Assembly (NCBI GenBank): GCA_027489105.1
Contig: JAIYAJ010000351.1
Location: 1-25,244 of the forward strand
DNA length: 25,244 nucleotides
Reading direction: 5' to 3'
Source: Zymomonas sp.
GTDB taxonomy: Bacteria; Pseudomonadota; Alphaproteobacteria; Sphingomonadales; Sphingomonadaceae
Below the pieces are notes generated by a model. The model was not told the DNA's origin. It saw nothing but the letters and a program-made list of their open reading frames with translations, and ran no database searches. Below, in pieces: positions 1 through 6,728 of this stretch (positions are counted from its first letter, which is position 1; every line of letters starts with the position of its first letter). The translations under genes were made by a program, and so were the position numbers.

Positions 1-63
1 CAGCGGCGAGCCGATGACCGGCAGGCGCAGCGTGTCGAAGATCGGATATCGGGAGGCGGGCAT
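1..63 (-). CDS. Nitronate monooxygenase, N-terminal fragment (runs off left edge)
   Basis: Only the first 21 codons are present, read leftwards from an ATG at 63-61. The visible peptide begins MPASRYPIFDTLRLPVIGSP. A short lead followed by LRLPVIGSP/LRLPVIGAP is how nitronate monooxygenases (2-nitropropane dioxygenase type, FMN TIM barrel) begin; the first strand brings the chain to the FMN site. These enzymes oxidise alkyl nitronates such as propionate 3-nitronate. A weak purine-rich GGAAAG lies about 6 nt before the ATG. The frame stays open to the window edge and base composition is GC-rich like the chromosomal half, so this is probably the gene bordering the island on its left. The identification rests on one short motif; another FMN TIM-barrel enzyme is possible. 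Confidence 0.55.
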   Translation of the reverse strand, partial: MPASRYPIFDTLRLPVIGSPL

Positions 64-482
64 GACTCACTTTCCGCATGGGGCAAGGGGTTTACGGCAA
101 TGCCATGGGGGAAGATGGGGTGGATGCCAAGGGGGGGGTAGGCTGGGCCAACCCTTTTTGGAGTTGTTGGTCGCCGAGCATAATTTATACGTTTTTCCGG
201 TCCGATCGAAACGCGATAGCAGGAATATTGTTCCGCTGCCGGAACGGGACCGACATCGATCCTCCCGTCACCAATGCGAGCGCGTAGCTGGACGGCGGCT
301 GCATGTAGCAGCTCGACCCGTGGATCGCTGCTTCACAAAATTGCGCCACACCAGTGCCCAGAGCGGATATTTTTCCCGAGGCGGCGCCGACAGCCGAGTT
401 TCACCGCACCGTCTCATAACATTTCTCAAATGTGTTGCATATTTCCGATATATTCTCCATAAATGCCCAATGGAGATTCGAT
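64..482. other. Intergenic region left of the island, no gene found
   Basis: About 420 bp separate the divergent start codons of the nitronate monooxygenase-like gene (-) and the first island gene (+). Open frames exist here, but none has both a good ribosome-binding site and a plausible protein. The left part (80-138) carries five runs of four or more G on the + strand, including G8 at 131-138. The right part (about 405-470) turns AT-rich and should hold the island promoter, although I could not pick a convincing -35/-10 pair. No tRNA, insertion-sequence end or direct repeat matching the island's right end was seen. Confidence 0.6.
419..433. promoter_or_regulatory. Short perfect inverted repeat upstream of the island operon
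   Basis: ACATTT-CTC-AAATGT is a perfect 6-bp dyad with a 3-nt centre, about 50 nt before the first island start codon and inside the AT-rich part of the intergenic region. Position and symmetry would suit a small operator, but no regulator gene is seen in the island and a repeat this short can occur by chance in AT-rich DNA. Confidence 0.3.
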
Positions 483-704
483 ATGGATAAGAAGCGCGAG
501 AATTTCGTTCGACTGGCCGAACAGCGCGTCAACCGTGCGCTCAGGGAAATCCGGCTGATCGGCAATCTGTCGAACCGGTCTGCGTATGTCTCGACGGATG
601 AGGATGTGAAGAAGATATTTCGAGCCCTACAGAAGGAGCTCGACACGGCAAAAGGGCGCTTCGGCGACGCCGAAAACAGCAGTGAATCCCTGTTCAAACT
701 CTGA
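483..704 (+). CDS. Small helical protein, first gene of the island
   Basis: A 73-aa protein starting MDKKRENFVRLAEQRVNRAL. The ATG at 483 has GGAG at 472-475, a 7-nt spacing, which favours it over an in-frame ATG further upstream. It is rich in charged residues with heptad-like hydrophobic spacing (FVRLAEQRV, ALREIRLIGNL, VKKIFRALQKEL), so it is probably two or three helices. It has no signal peptide or membrane segment. I have the impression that similar short proteins (EARVNKA...IRLIGNLSN...) recur as unnamed ORFs beside restriction-modification genes; this is recollection, not a search. It ends 22 nt before the ATPase gene and is surely co-transcribed with it. It could be a complex subunit or a control protein, but no DNA-binding motif is evident. 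Confidence 0.75.
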   Translation: MDKKRENFVRLAEQRVNRALREIRLIGNLSNRSAYVSTDEDVKKIFRALQKELDTAKGRFGDAENSSESLFKL

Positions 705-726
705 TCAAGGCAGGAAGGAACCCGCA

Positions 727-2616
727 ATGACTGAACCAGTACTGGAATTCCTGCTGAACCAAGCCGGTGAGAGCGAGGGTCTCGGCGATGCAGGAATCGA
801 GACCTTTCGCGACAATCCCTACGCCAGCTGCGGCCGCGAGTCGGGCCAGAACAGCGCAGATGCCGCGATCGCGTATCCCGTCAGGATGGCGTTTGACGTG
901 CTCGATGTCGCGACTTCGGAGATTCCTGGCATCGTTGTCCTGACGGACACCGTCGAACGGTGCCTCGCCGATGCCAAGCAAGAGAAGGATAGAGACTTCT
1001 TTACGCAAGCACGAAGCATGCTTGACCGACCGATCACTAAAGTTCTCAGGATCAGCGATTTCAATACAAAAGGACTCGCCGGACCTTCAGGCGAAGAGGG
1101 CACGCCATTTCACTCCCTTCTCAAAGGTGCAGGGGTAAGCAACAACAAGACTGACACCTCCGGAGGTTCATTCGGCATCGGCAAGAACGCGTCATTCGCG
1201 ATCTCCGATCTACAAACTGTCTTCTATTCGACAGTATATCACGACGCAGCTGAACAGCTCCGATTTTCGGCTCAAGGCAAGTGCCGAATGGTCTCCCACG
1301 TTGATAGCAACGGGAAGAAACGACGAGCCACCGGTTACTGGGGAAACCCAGACGGGTATATCGCTGTAGAAAACCCTGCCGAGGTCCCCGAGTGGATGCG
1401 TCGTACTGAAGTTGGAACCAGTATTTTTTGCATTGGTTTCAGGCAAAATGAAGGCTGGTCTTGGTCTATCGCATATTCTCTTCTGATAAATTTTTTTGCA
1501 GCAATTCACCGCGACAGGATGGCCTTTGAGATCAACGGGGGTGAAATCAAACTTAACCATAACACAGTCGCAGCGATGTTCGATGACCAACGCATTATCG
1601 ATGCGGCTGAAGCTGACGGACAGAAGAGTCAGTTGGACTTCTCGCACGACCTCTTCAAATGCCTAACGTCACCTGAGGCGAAGGACATTGAGCAGAAAGT
1701 CCAAGGCCTTGGCAACATGCGTTTTCGGATTCTGGTTCAAGACGGCCTTCCCAAGCGTGTCGGTATCGTCAGAAATGGAATGTTGATCACATCCGAACTT
1801 CAGCAATTCGGTGACAAGTTGCAGCGGTTCGTCGGAACGCGTGAATTTGTGGCATTTGTTGAGCCTATGGCCGATGCTGCAAGCAAGTTGATGAAGTCTA
1901 TCGAAAACCCGCGCCACGACAGTTTTTCTGCCAATCGGCTCTCTGATCCAGTCAAGCGGTCGGCCGCTGAAAGTGCAATGAGGCAGCTAATTAAAGATCT
2001 CCGCCGCCTGATCGAACAGACCGCCGCGATCGAAGAGGAGGACGAGGTTACCTTAGATGAGTTGGCAAGATTCTTTGCAGAAAATGTAAGCGGTTCCGCA
2101 CCGCCCGATCCCGATGCAGAAAACGATCCCGAAAAGTATGTGTACAAGCCCGCTCGAAAGACAAAGACGAGTACGCAGCGCTCTCAAGAGAATGCCGGCG
2201 AAGAAGGCGGCGGGGGTAAAAAGGAAACAAAAGAAAGCGGCGGAAAGCGCTCCGGAAACCAGCAAGGGCTTGGCGCCGGAAGCGGCGGCAGCGGCACGCA
2301 AGGGAAGGCCCCTCCCCTTAAATTGCGGGGTTTGAGGACGGTAATACCCTCGGATGATGCTGCGGCACTAAAAAGAACAGTCTGGTTCACACCCACCGTT
2401 ACCGGGTTAGCGATAGTGCAACTTGAAGCAACCGGTATGAACAATGGCGAACCACTTCCCGTCGTTGCGTCTAGCGTCGGCGTCATTCGTAAAGGGAAAG
2501 TTGAGATTGATCTGAGGGAAGGGGAACGGGTCTCCCTCCAGGTGACATTTGACGCGCCCTATGCGGGACCGGTTGAAGTGTTTGCTACTGCGCAAATCCA
2601 GGAGACAGCAGCATGA
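727..2616 (+). CDS. GHKL-type (MORC/Hsp90-like) ATPase of a defence island
   Basis: 629 aa. The ATG at 727 is preceded by AGGAAGG (712-718). The N-terminal part carries the GHKL fold signatures. The N-box is GRESGQNSADA, residues 36-46, with E38, N42 and D45 as candidate catalytic base and Mg ligands. A G1-like segment is ISDFNTKGL (109-117, D111), and the glycine-rich ATP lid is SGGSFGIGKNASF (145-157). A middle region (~200-430) may be the S5-like transducer domain. A Gly/Lys/Ser-rich linker (~480-535) precedes a beta-rich C-terminal domain of ~95 residues. There is no histidine-kinase H-box, MutL endonuclease motif or gyrase domain. Iyer, Abhiman and Aravind (2008) described prokaryotic MORC-like GHKL proteins in restriction-modification loci; the neighbours here fit that setting. 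Its stop overlaps the next start (ATGA). ATP-dependent clamp or remodelling activity on DNA is inferred. Confidence 0.8.
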   Translation: MTEPVLEFLLNQAGESEGLGDAGIETFRDNPYASCGRESGQNSADAAIAYPVRMAFDVLDVATSEIPGIVVLTDTVERCLADAKQEKDRDFFTQARSMLDRPITKVLRISDFNTKGLAGPSGEEGTPFHSLLKGAGVSNNKTDTSGGSFGIGKNASFAISDLQTVFYSTVYHDAAEQLRFSAQGKCRMVSHVDSNGKKRRATGYWGNPDGYIAVENPAEVPEWMRRTEVGTSIFCIGFRQNEGWSWSIAYSLLINFFAAIHRDRMAFEINGGEIKLNHNTVAAMFDDQRIIDAAEADGQKSQLDFSHDLFKCLTSPEAKDIEQKVQGLGNMRFRILVQDGLPKRVGIVRNGMLITSELQQFGDKLQRFVGTREFVAFVEPMADAASKLMKSIENPRHDSFSANRLSDPVKRSAAESAMRQLIKDLRRLIEQTAAIEEEDEVTLDELARFFAENVSGSAPPDPDAENDPEKYVYKPARKTKTSTQRSQENAGEEGGGGKKETKESGGKRSGNQQGLGAGSGGSGTQGKAPPLKLRGLRTVIPSDDAAALKRTVWFTPTVTGLAIVQLEATGMNNGEPLPVVASSVGVIRKGKVEIDLREGERVSLQVTFDAPYAGPVEVFATAQIQETAA

Positions 2617-3437
2617 AGTTTTCCGACGACATGCGCTTCGCTCACCCGGTACTTACAAACGAGACTGGGGACTTTAGCTGCGGCAATTTTTCACTCGACA
2701 TTGAGGTTGAGGAAATTGTGGAGGCCAACAAAGTCAGCATCCGTTACATAATCGATCTGACGGAGCTATCAATCAGGAAGCTTGTTGAGAATGGTCAGGC
2801 AACAGTTGGAATATTCGTTCGGTGTGGAGATACATTCTATTCTGATCTTCGAGAACTTGGCTGGCCGGAGGGCAAAGTTGATTTTGAGAAAGGCTCACTG
2901 ATTAACCGCGTGACTATCCGCCCTGTCATATGGCTTTCGCAGCCCTTGCGAGATTGGAAGCCTAACGATGTACACATGGAGTTCAGTCTACCCCTGGACT
3001 TGGCTGTCGGCGATATTCTGGCCTTCGATGACGAGCAGATACTGAGCGTTGGTCAAGCCAAGCTGGCGCCTATGGAGAGCATCTTCGCATTGGTGGCATC
3101 CCCCATCCAGCCAGAAGGCCAACTGAGCGTTAAGCTGGATGTCGAAAAGATCACGATTATTACGGGGGAATCGACTTTCAAGATAATCAATGCCTTACGC
3201 CATTCAAGAGCCAAGGCAGCTGTCTTGAGTTCAGTCTACCTGCCTGCTGTGATGGAGGTTCTCGATGCACTTCGGGAAAACCCTGATGCATATGAAAACC
3301 GGCGCTGGAAACAGCCATTCGCGGCGAAATGCATTGGCGCAAGCATCGACTATCATGGCAGCCTTCTTGAGAATGCGCAGACGTTGCTGGAAATGCCGGT
3401 TAGTAGGCTTGAAACAATGACGGAGGCCAAGGCGTGA
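2613..3437 (+). CDS. Island protein of unknown function, 274 aa
   Basis: Not recognised as a named domain family. Its ATG overlaps the ATPase stop (ATGA, 2613-2616) with GGAG at 2601-2604, so translation is coupled. The N-terminal ~170 residues alternate hydrophobic and polar residues as in beta-strands (SLDIEVEEIV, KVSIRYIIDLTEL, VTIRPVIWLSQPL). The C-terminal ~100 residues look helical (PAVMEVLDALRENPD, SLLENAQTLLEMPVSRLE). There is no signal peptide, membrane segment, Walker motif or clear PD-(D/E)XK signature. I believe related proteins with a VRPVIW motif accompany similar ATPase/methyltransferase loci, but could not check. The tight coupling to both neighbours suggests an obligate complex partner of the GHKL ATPase, perhaps a DNA- or nucleotide-sensing subunit. 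Confidence 0.75.
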   Translation: MKFSDDMRFAHPVLTNETGDFSCGNFSLDIEVEEIVEANKVSIRYIIDLTELSIRKLVENGQATVGIFVRCGDTFYSDLRELGWPEGKVDFEKGSLINRVTIRPVIWLSQPLRDWKPNDVHMEFSLPLDLAVGDILAFDDEQILSVGQAKLAPMESIFALVASPIQPEGQLSVKLDVEKITIITGESTFKIINALRHSRAKAAVLSSVYLPAVMEVLDALRENPDAYENRRWKQPFAAKCIGASIDYHGSLLENAQTLLEMPVSRLETMTEAKA

Positions 3438-4195
3438 GCAAACTTAAATTTCTCTCGCAGGATGTAATGGACAATCTGCAGGCGCAGGTCGCGGCCAACC
3501 GTGCGCGGTATCAAGCCGGCGACTTTCTCGACCTCGAAGTTGGAAATGGTTGGGCCATCGAGGTCTCTTCGGTCTCCCTTGATGGAGGGGCGCTTGCTGC
3601 GCTTGACATGTCCTCGACAAAACCAGAAGTCGAAGTCCGCAATTCGCTGATGGTTTTCGAGGCGCTTCCGGGCATGACTCCAGCGATAGCCCGCGAAGGT
3701 CGCATCTGGACCAGGCTGACACATGTAGAAGGGCTCGAATATGCGAGGTCCCGCTGGCTGTCGGGAATAGCCGGGGAGTCTATCGACAAAGCCGTGCTCG
3801 ATCATTTTTTTGGAAGCGGGCTTACTTCTGTACGAGACGACAATGCCATTGGCCGGCTTTGGTGGAACGCAAGGGTCGCCAAAATTGCGGCCGGAGCGGG
3901 TGATCACGAACAGGCACTGAGTCTTATACTGAAGAGCGCTGATATCCGGAGCAATTTCGTCGAGCGCTCGCGCACGACGAGCAGGCCGAAGCTAGCCCAA
4001 GGCTTGATCCGGATTATGATCGCGGAGCCTTGGATAACATCAGATGAAGCAAGCTTCCGCCATTTCATGAAGGTGCTCAATCGAAACGGTGGCGGGATCC
4101 TTTTTGAGGTCATGTTGGATAAGCAGATTGATGAATTTTTGGCGAAGACCGTGGCTGCAGCAATGAAGCTATCGGGAACCCAAGAGGTTGCCTGA
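3434..4195 (+). CDS. Island protein of unknown function, 253 aa (possibly DUF6339-like)
   Basis: The GTG start at 3434 overlaps the previous stop (GTGA) and has GGAGG at 3422-3426. The protein is mostly helical. Its most characteristic stretch is ENxLMVFEALPGMTPAIARE-like (here NSLMVFEALPGMTPAIAREG, ~77-96), followed by IWTRLTHVEGLEYARSRW and DDNAIGRLWWNARVAKIA. I associate this arrangement (a bound-ligand-like EALxxLTPxxARDxRLW, then RDNAIxRLWW) with a family labelled DUF6339, but from memory only. The conserved Arg, His and Trp residues look structural or ligand-binding; no nuclease or ATPase motif was found. A 158-nt gap without a clear promoter separates it from the methyltransferase. Role unknown; genetic linkage suggests it is a component of the same system. 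Confidence 0.75.
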   Translation: MSKLKFLSQDVMDNLQAQVAANRARYQAGDFLDLEVGNGWAIEVSSVSLDGGALAALDMSSTKPEVEVRNSLMVFEALPGMTPAIAREGRIWTRLTHVEGLEYARSRWLSGIAGESIDKAVLDHFFGSGLTSVRDDNAIGRLWWNARVAKIAAGAGDHEQALSLILKSADIRSNFVERSRTTSRPKLAQGLIRIMIAEPWITSDEASFRHFMKVLNRNGGGILFEVMLDKQIDEFLAKTVAAAMKLSGTQEVA

Positions 4196-4353
4196 TTTCC
4201 ACCGAGTTTCCCTTTTCGGGTGAAAGTGGCGTAGGCAGGAACTCGCACCACGAAACAAATGAGGAACGAAAGGCTTGCTGGCTGGGAAACTTCGTGCCAT
4301 CCTGTCACAAATTGACCCAGAAATTGCGATCTGGTCAGAGACAGGAACTCAAT

Positions 4354-5586
4354 ATGGACGGCAGCTCATTTAGCGTTTTTTTCCGGCAAGCGGGGCTTTC
4401 GCTGGAGGAGGGGCACGCGCTGCTCGATACCTCGGCGAGGCATTTGAGGCGCTACTTATCTGGCGAAATTGTTGCCCCCAAGCTTGTGTTGGAAAAGGTC
4501 AAAGAGATTGCGGGGCAGCGGCTTGCTGCTCGCCCCCCCGCGCGCTTTCGCTTTATCGATCTTTTTGCTGGTATTGGCGGTCTTCGCATCGGTTTTGAAG
4601 CGATCGGGGGGCGGTGTGTTTTTACCAGTGAGTGGGACCGTTGGTCGAATGAGACTTATCGGAAGAATTTTCCTGATGGAGACGATCACAAATTAGTGGG
4701 GGACGTTCGGCCCTATGGCGCTGACCCATCCCTGATTCCCGAGTTCGATGTATTACTAGCGGGCTTTCCTTGCCAGCCTTTCTCGCTCGCTGGAGTTTCC
4801 AAAAAGAACTCTCTTGATCGCGCCCATGGTTTCGCCGACGAAAAGCAAGGCAACCTTTTTTTTGAGATTGAGAGCATACTGCGATACCATCGGCCAGCTG
4901 CTTTTCTCCTAGAGAATGTAAAGCACCTTCAGCGACATGATAAAGGTCGTACTTTTGAGGTAATCCGTCACGCTCTTGAACATGATCTTGGTTATTCGAT
5001 TGACTGGCGGATAGTCAGTTCAGAGCCTTGGGTTCCACAGAAACGCGAGCGAATTTTTATTGTTGGCTTTCGCAATGATATTGGGTTCAGCTTCAAGAAC
5101 TTCGACAGCATGATCCCGCCTCACGATGAATGGCCTACGCTCGAAACCGTGCTTCAGTCGCACAACGAGATCGACACGAAATACACACTCACACCCCGGC
5201 TGTGGGAGTATCTTCAGAACTACAGGGCCAAGCATGAATTGGCTGGAAATGGTTTTGGTTATAGCATTTTCGGACCTAACGATGTCACCCGAACATTGTC
5301 CGCACGATATCATAAAGACGGATCTGAAATCCTAATTGCACAGACAGGACCCCGCCCCCGCCGCCTCACGCCCGTTGAATGTGCACGGCTGATGGGCTTC
5401 GAATATGGTGAGCGGAAATGGCAGATTCCGGTTTCGGATACTCAAGCCTATCGCCAGTTCGGAAACGCGGTAGTCGTACCAGTCGTGGAGGCCATAGCCC
5501 GCTACATGGAACCATCAATCACGTTAGCCCTGAGCGAACCTGCGGCATCGCCTTTTGCTCAACGGGAGCTTGCCCCAGTTGGCTGA
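4354..5586 (+). CDS. dcm: DNA cytosine-C5 methyltransferase, Dcm-like
   Basis: 410 aa, transferring a methyl group from SAM to C5 of cytosine in a specific DNA site. The ATG at 4354 is chosen over an in-frame ATG at 4294 because AGGA (4343-4346) lies 7 nt upstream. The conserved motifs are in order: I DLFAGIGG (69-76), IV GFPCQPFS with catalytic C140, VI ENV (187-189), VIII QKRER (229-233), IX RRLTPVECARLMGF (336-349) and X QFGNAVVVPVV (369-379). The target-recognition region contains GNGFGY and TRTLSARYHKDGSEI, which I recognise as very close to E. coli Dcm, so CCWGG is the predicted site. The N-terminal ~55 residues form a separate small helical domain (LEEGHALLDTSARHLRRYL), shorter than Dcm's extension. 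Its 3' end overlaps vsr by 8 nt. It may protect host DNA in a restriction system or act as an epigenetic mark. Confidence 0.95.
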   Translation: MDGSSFSVFFRQAGLSLEEGHALLDTSARHLRRYLSGEIVAPKLVLEKVKEIAGQRLAARPPARFRFIDLFAGIGGLRIGFEAIGGRCVFTSEWDRWSNETYRKNFPDGDDHKLVGDVRPYGADPSLIPEFDVLLAGFPCQPFSLAGVSKKNSLDRAHGFADEKQGNLFFEIESILRYHRPAAFLLENVKHLQRHDKGRTFEVIRHALEHDLGYSIDWRIVSSEPWVPQKRERIFIVGFRNDIGFSFKNFDSMIPPHDEWPTLETVLQSHNEIDTKYTLTPRLWEYLQNYRAKHELAGNGFGYSIFGPNDVTRTLSARYHKDGSEILIAQTGPRPRRLTPVECARLMGFEYGERKWQIPVSDTQAYRQFGNAVVVPVVEAIARYMEPSITLALSEPAASPFAQRELAPVG

Positions 5587-6070
5587 CATTGTAACGCCGG
5601 AAGTCCGCAGTCGTATGATGGCAGGAATACGTGCAACTGATACCAAGCCAGAAATGATCATCCGGCGTGGTCTTCATGCTTGCGGCCTGCGCTTTCGACT
5701 GCATGTAAAAACCCTGCCAGGAACCCCAGATCTCGTCTTTCCAGCTCGGAGGGCCGTACTCTTCGTACATGGCTGTTTTTGGCACGGTCATAATTGCCAC
5801 CTTTTTCGCTTGCCGTCCACTCGAGCAGACTTCTGGCGTGAAAAAATTGGCCGCAATCGCGCAAATGATGTGAGGCATGCAGTGACTTTGGCGACTTCGG
5901 GTTGGCGAGTCGCCACGATTTGGGAATGTTGCTTCAAGGGCAGGAAGCGGCGACCGCTTCAGGCAATGATTGACGAAATCTCCGAATGGCTGGCATCGGA
6001 TATCTCAGCATTGGAACTTGCCGGGGTAAACTCAAGTTCAGAGGAAAACCCTGACCGCTCAACAGAGTGA
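5579..6070 (+). CDS. vsr: Very short patch repair endonuclease (Vsr)
   Basis: 163 aa with a TTG start at 5579, chosen because the protein then aligns with E. coli Vsr from residue 1 (MADIVTPEVRSRMM versus MADVHDKATRSKNM) and GGGAG sits at 5564-5568. Vsr nicks 5' of the T in T:G mismatches arising from deaminated 5-methylcytosine in CCWGG sites. In this numbering the key residues fall at the E. coli positions: D51 (PGTPD), H64 and H69 (HGCFWHGHNC); zinc ligands C66, H71, C73 and C117; and intercalating F67, W68 and W86. Position 63 is Val, not Thr, a residue that I recall contributes through its main chain. The 8-nt overlap with dcm couples the two genes. Vsr-fold proteins also serve as restriction enzymes in some loci, so beside a GHKL ATPase either repair or restriction is possible. 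Confidence 0.93.
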   Translation: MADIVTPEVRSRMMAGIRATDTKPEMIIRRGLHACGLRFRLHVKTLPGTPDLVFPARRAVLFVHGCFWHGHNCHLFRLPSTRADFWREKIGRNRANDVRHAVTLATSGWRVATIWECCFKGRKRRPLQAMIDEISEWLASDISALELAGVNSSSEENPDRSTE

Positions 6071-6101
6071 ATTGGTTGCACTAAGCATTGAGAGAAAATT
6101 T

Positions 6102-6117
6102 CGCATCTTGAGATGCG
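6102..6117. terminator. Hairpin between vsr and the MarR gene (convergent ends)
   Basis: CGCATCT-TG-AGATGCG is a perfect 7-bp inverted repeat, 31 nt after the vsr stop and 60 nt after the stop of the convergent MarR gene. Neither side has a strong T run: the minus-strand side reads AAATTTTC and the plus-strand side CTTAACAAG. It is at best a weak or bidirectional terminator. It also marks roughly where the AT-richer island ends and GC-rich DNA begins. Confidence 0.4.
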
Positions 6118-6177
6118 CTTAACAAGGCTGCGGGCGTCTCACGCGCGCCTCTCGATCGTGGCGTCGGCCGCCGCCCC

Positions 6178-6642
6178 CTACTCTAAATTCTCATACAACC
6201 GGTTCAGCAACGTCAACATCCGCGAAAAATCCGCCGCGCTGAAGCCTTTCGTCACCCGATCGTAGATCGGCGCCGTCACGCCGCGCGCCGCGGCCAGCTT
6301 CTCGCGGCCGAGGTCGGACAGCAGCAATTCGGTGATGCGGCCGTCCTGTGCGCTCGGCTGGGTTTCGACGAGGCCGGCCTTCGCCATGCGCTCGACGATG
6401 CGCATCATCGTCGACAGGTTGATCACCGCCGATCGGGCGACCTGGCCGATGGCGAGGGGGGATTGTTCGCCGAGGATCATCAGCACGCGCCAAGTGGGGA
6501 TGTCGATCCCCAGGCCGCGCAGTTCCGCCTCGATCACGACATTGTAGCGGCTGACTGCGCGGTTCAGCAGATAGAAGGGATAGGCATCGACGCGGAAGTC
6601 TTCCGATCCCGGATTTCCCAGCGGACGCAGGTCCTTAGCCAC
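6178..6642 (-). CDS. MarR-family transcriptional regulator, likely control of the cyclase-iorAB operon
   Basis: 154 aa. The GTG start at 6642 (minus strand) has AGGAAG 6 nt before it. It has the standard MarR layout: an N-terminal dimerisation helix (YPFYLLNRAVSRYNVVIEAEL), a winged helix at ~45-110 with scaffold PTWRVLMILGE, recognition-helix region LSTMMRIVERMAKAGLV, and a wing with DGRITELLLSDLGREKL. A C-terminal helix pair completes the dimer. It is divergent from the cyclase gene, with a perfect palindrome between them, the usual arrangement for autoregulation and repression of the facing operon until an aromatic ligand binds. The ligand is not deducible from the sequence; a pathway acid or CoA thioester would be typical for MarR proteins in such loci. 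Confidence 0.9.
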   Translation of the reverse strand: MAKDLRPLGNPGSEDFRVDAYPFYLLNRAVSRYNVVIEAELRGLGIDIPTWRVLMILGEQSPLAIGQVARSAVINLSTMMRIVERMAKAGLVETQPSAQDGRITELLLSDLGREKLAAARGVTAPIYDRVTKGFSAADFSRMLTLLNRLYENLE

Positions 6643-6666
6643 GCTTGTCTTCCTATCCGGATTTTT

Positions 6667-6682
6667 ACTTGCATCTGCAAGT
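6667..6682. promoter_or_regulatory. Perfect palindrome, probable MarR operator
   Basis: ACTTGCA-TC-TGCAAGT is a perfect 7-bp dyad with a 2-nt centre, flanked by T-rich DNA, lying in the 86-bp gap between the divergent MarR and cyclase start codons. It is 24 nt before the MarR start and 46 nt before the cyclase start. Length, symmetry and position fit a MarR dimer site that could control both promoters. I did not see the same element elsewhere in the window. Confidence 0.65.
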
Positions 6683-6728
6683 TTTTCGAGTCAGCTTGAT
6701 GACTGCTCATTGCTTGGGAGGAAGCACG

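Noticed and set aside
14..490. Open frame on the + strand across the left intergenic region
   Set aside because: It overlaps the probable nitronate monooxygenase start on the other strand, has no ribosome-binding site, and crosses the G-run cluster and the AT-rich promoter region.
4294..4353. Upstream ATG giving the methyltransferase 20 more residues
   Set aside because: No ribosome-binding site before it, while the ATG at 4354 has AGGA at the right distance; the extra residues match nothing in the family.
1..6177. Search for insertion-sequence ends, integrase, tRNA or direct repeats bordering the island
   Set aside because: None could be seen by eye; the island's foreign origin rests only on composition and gene content.
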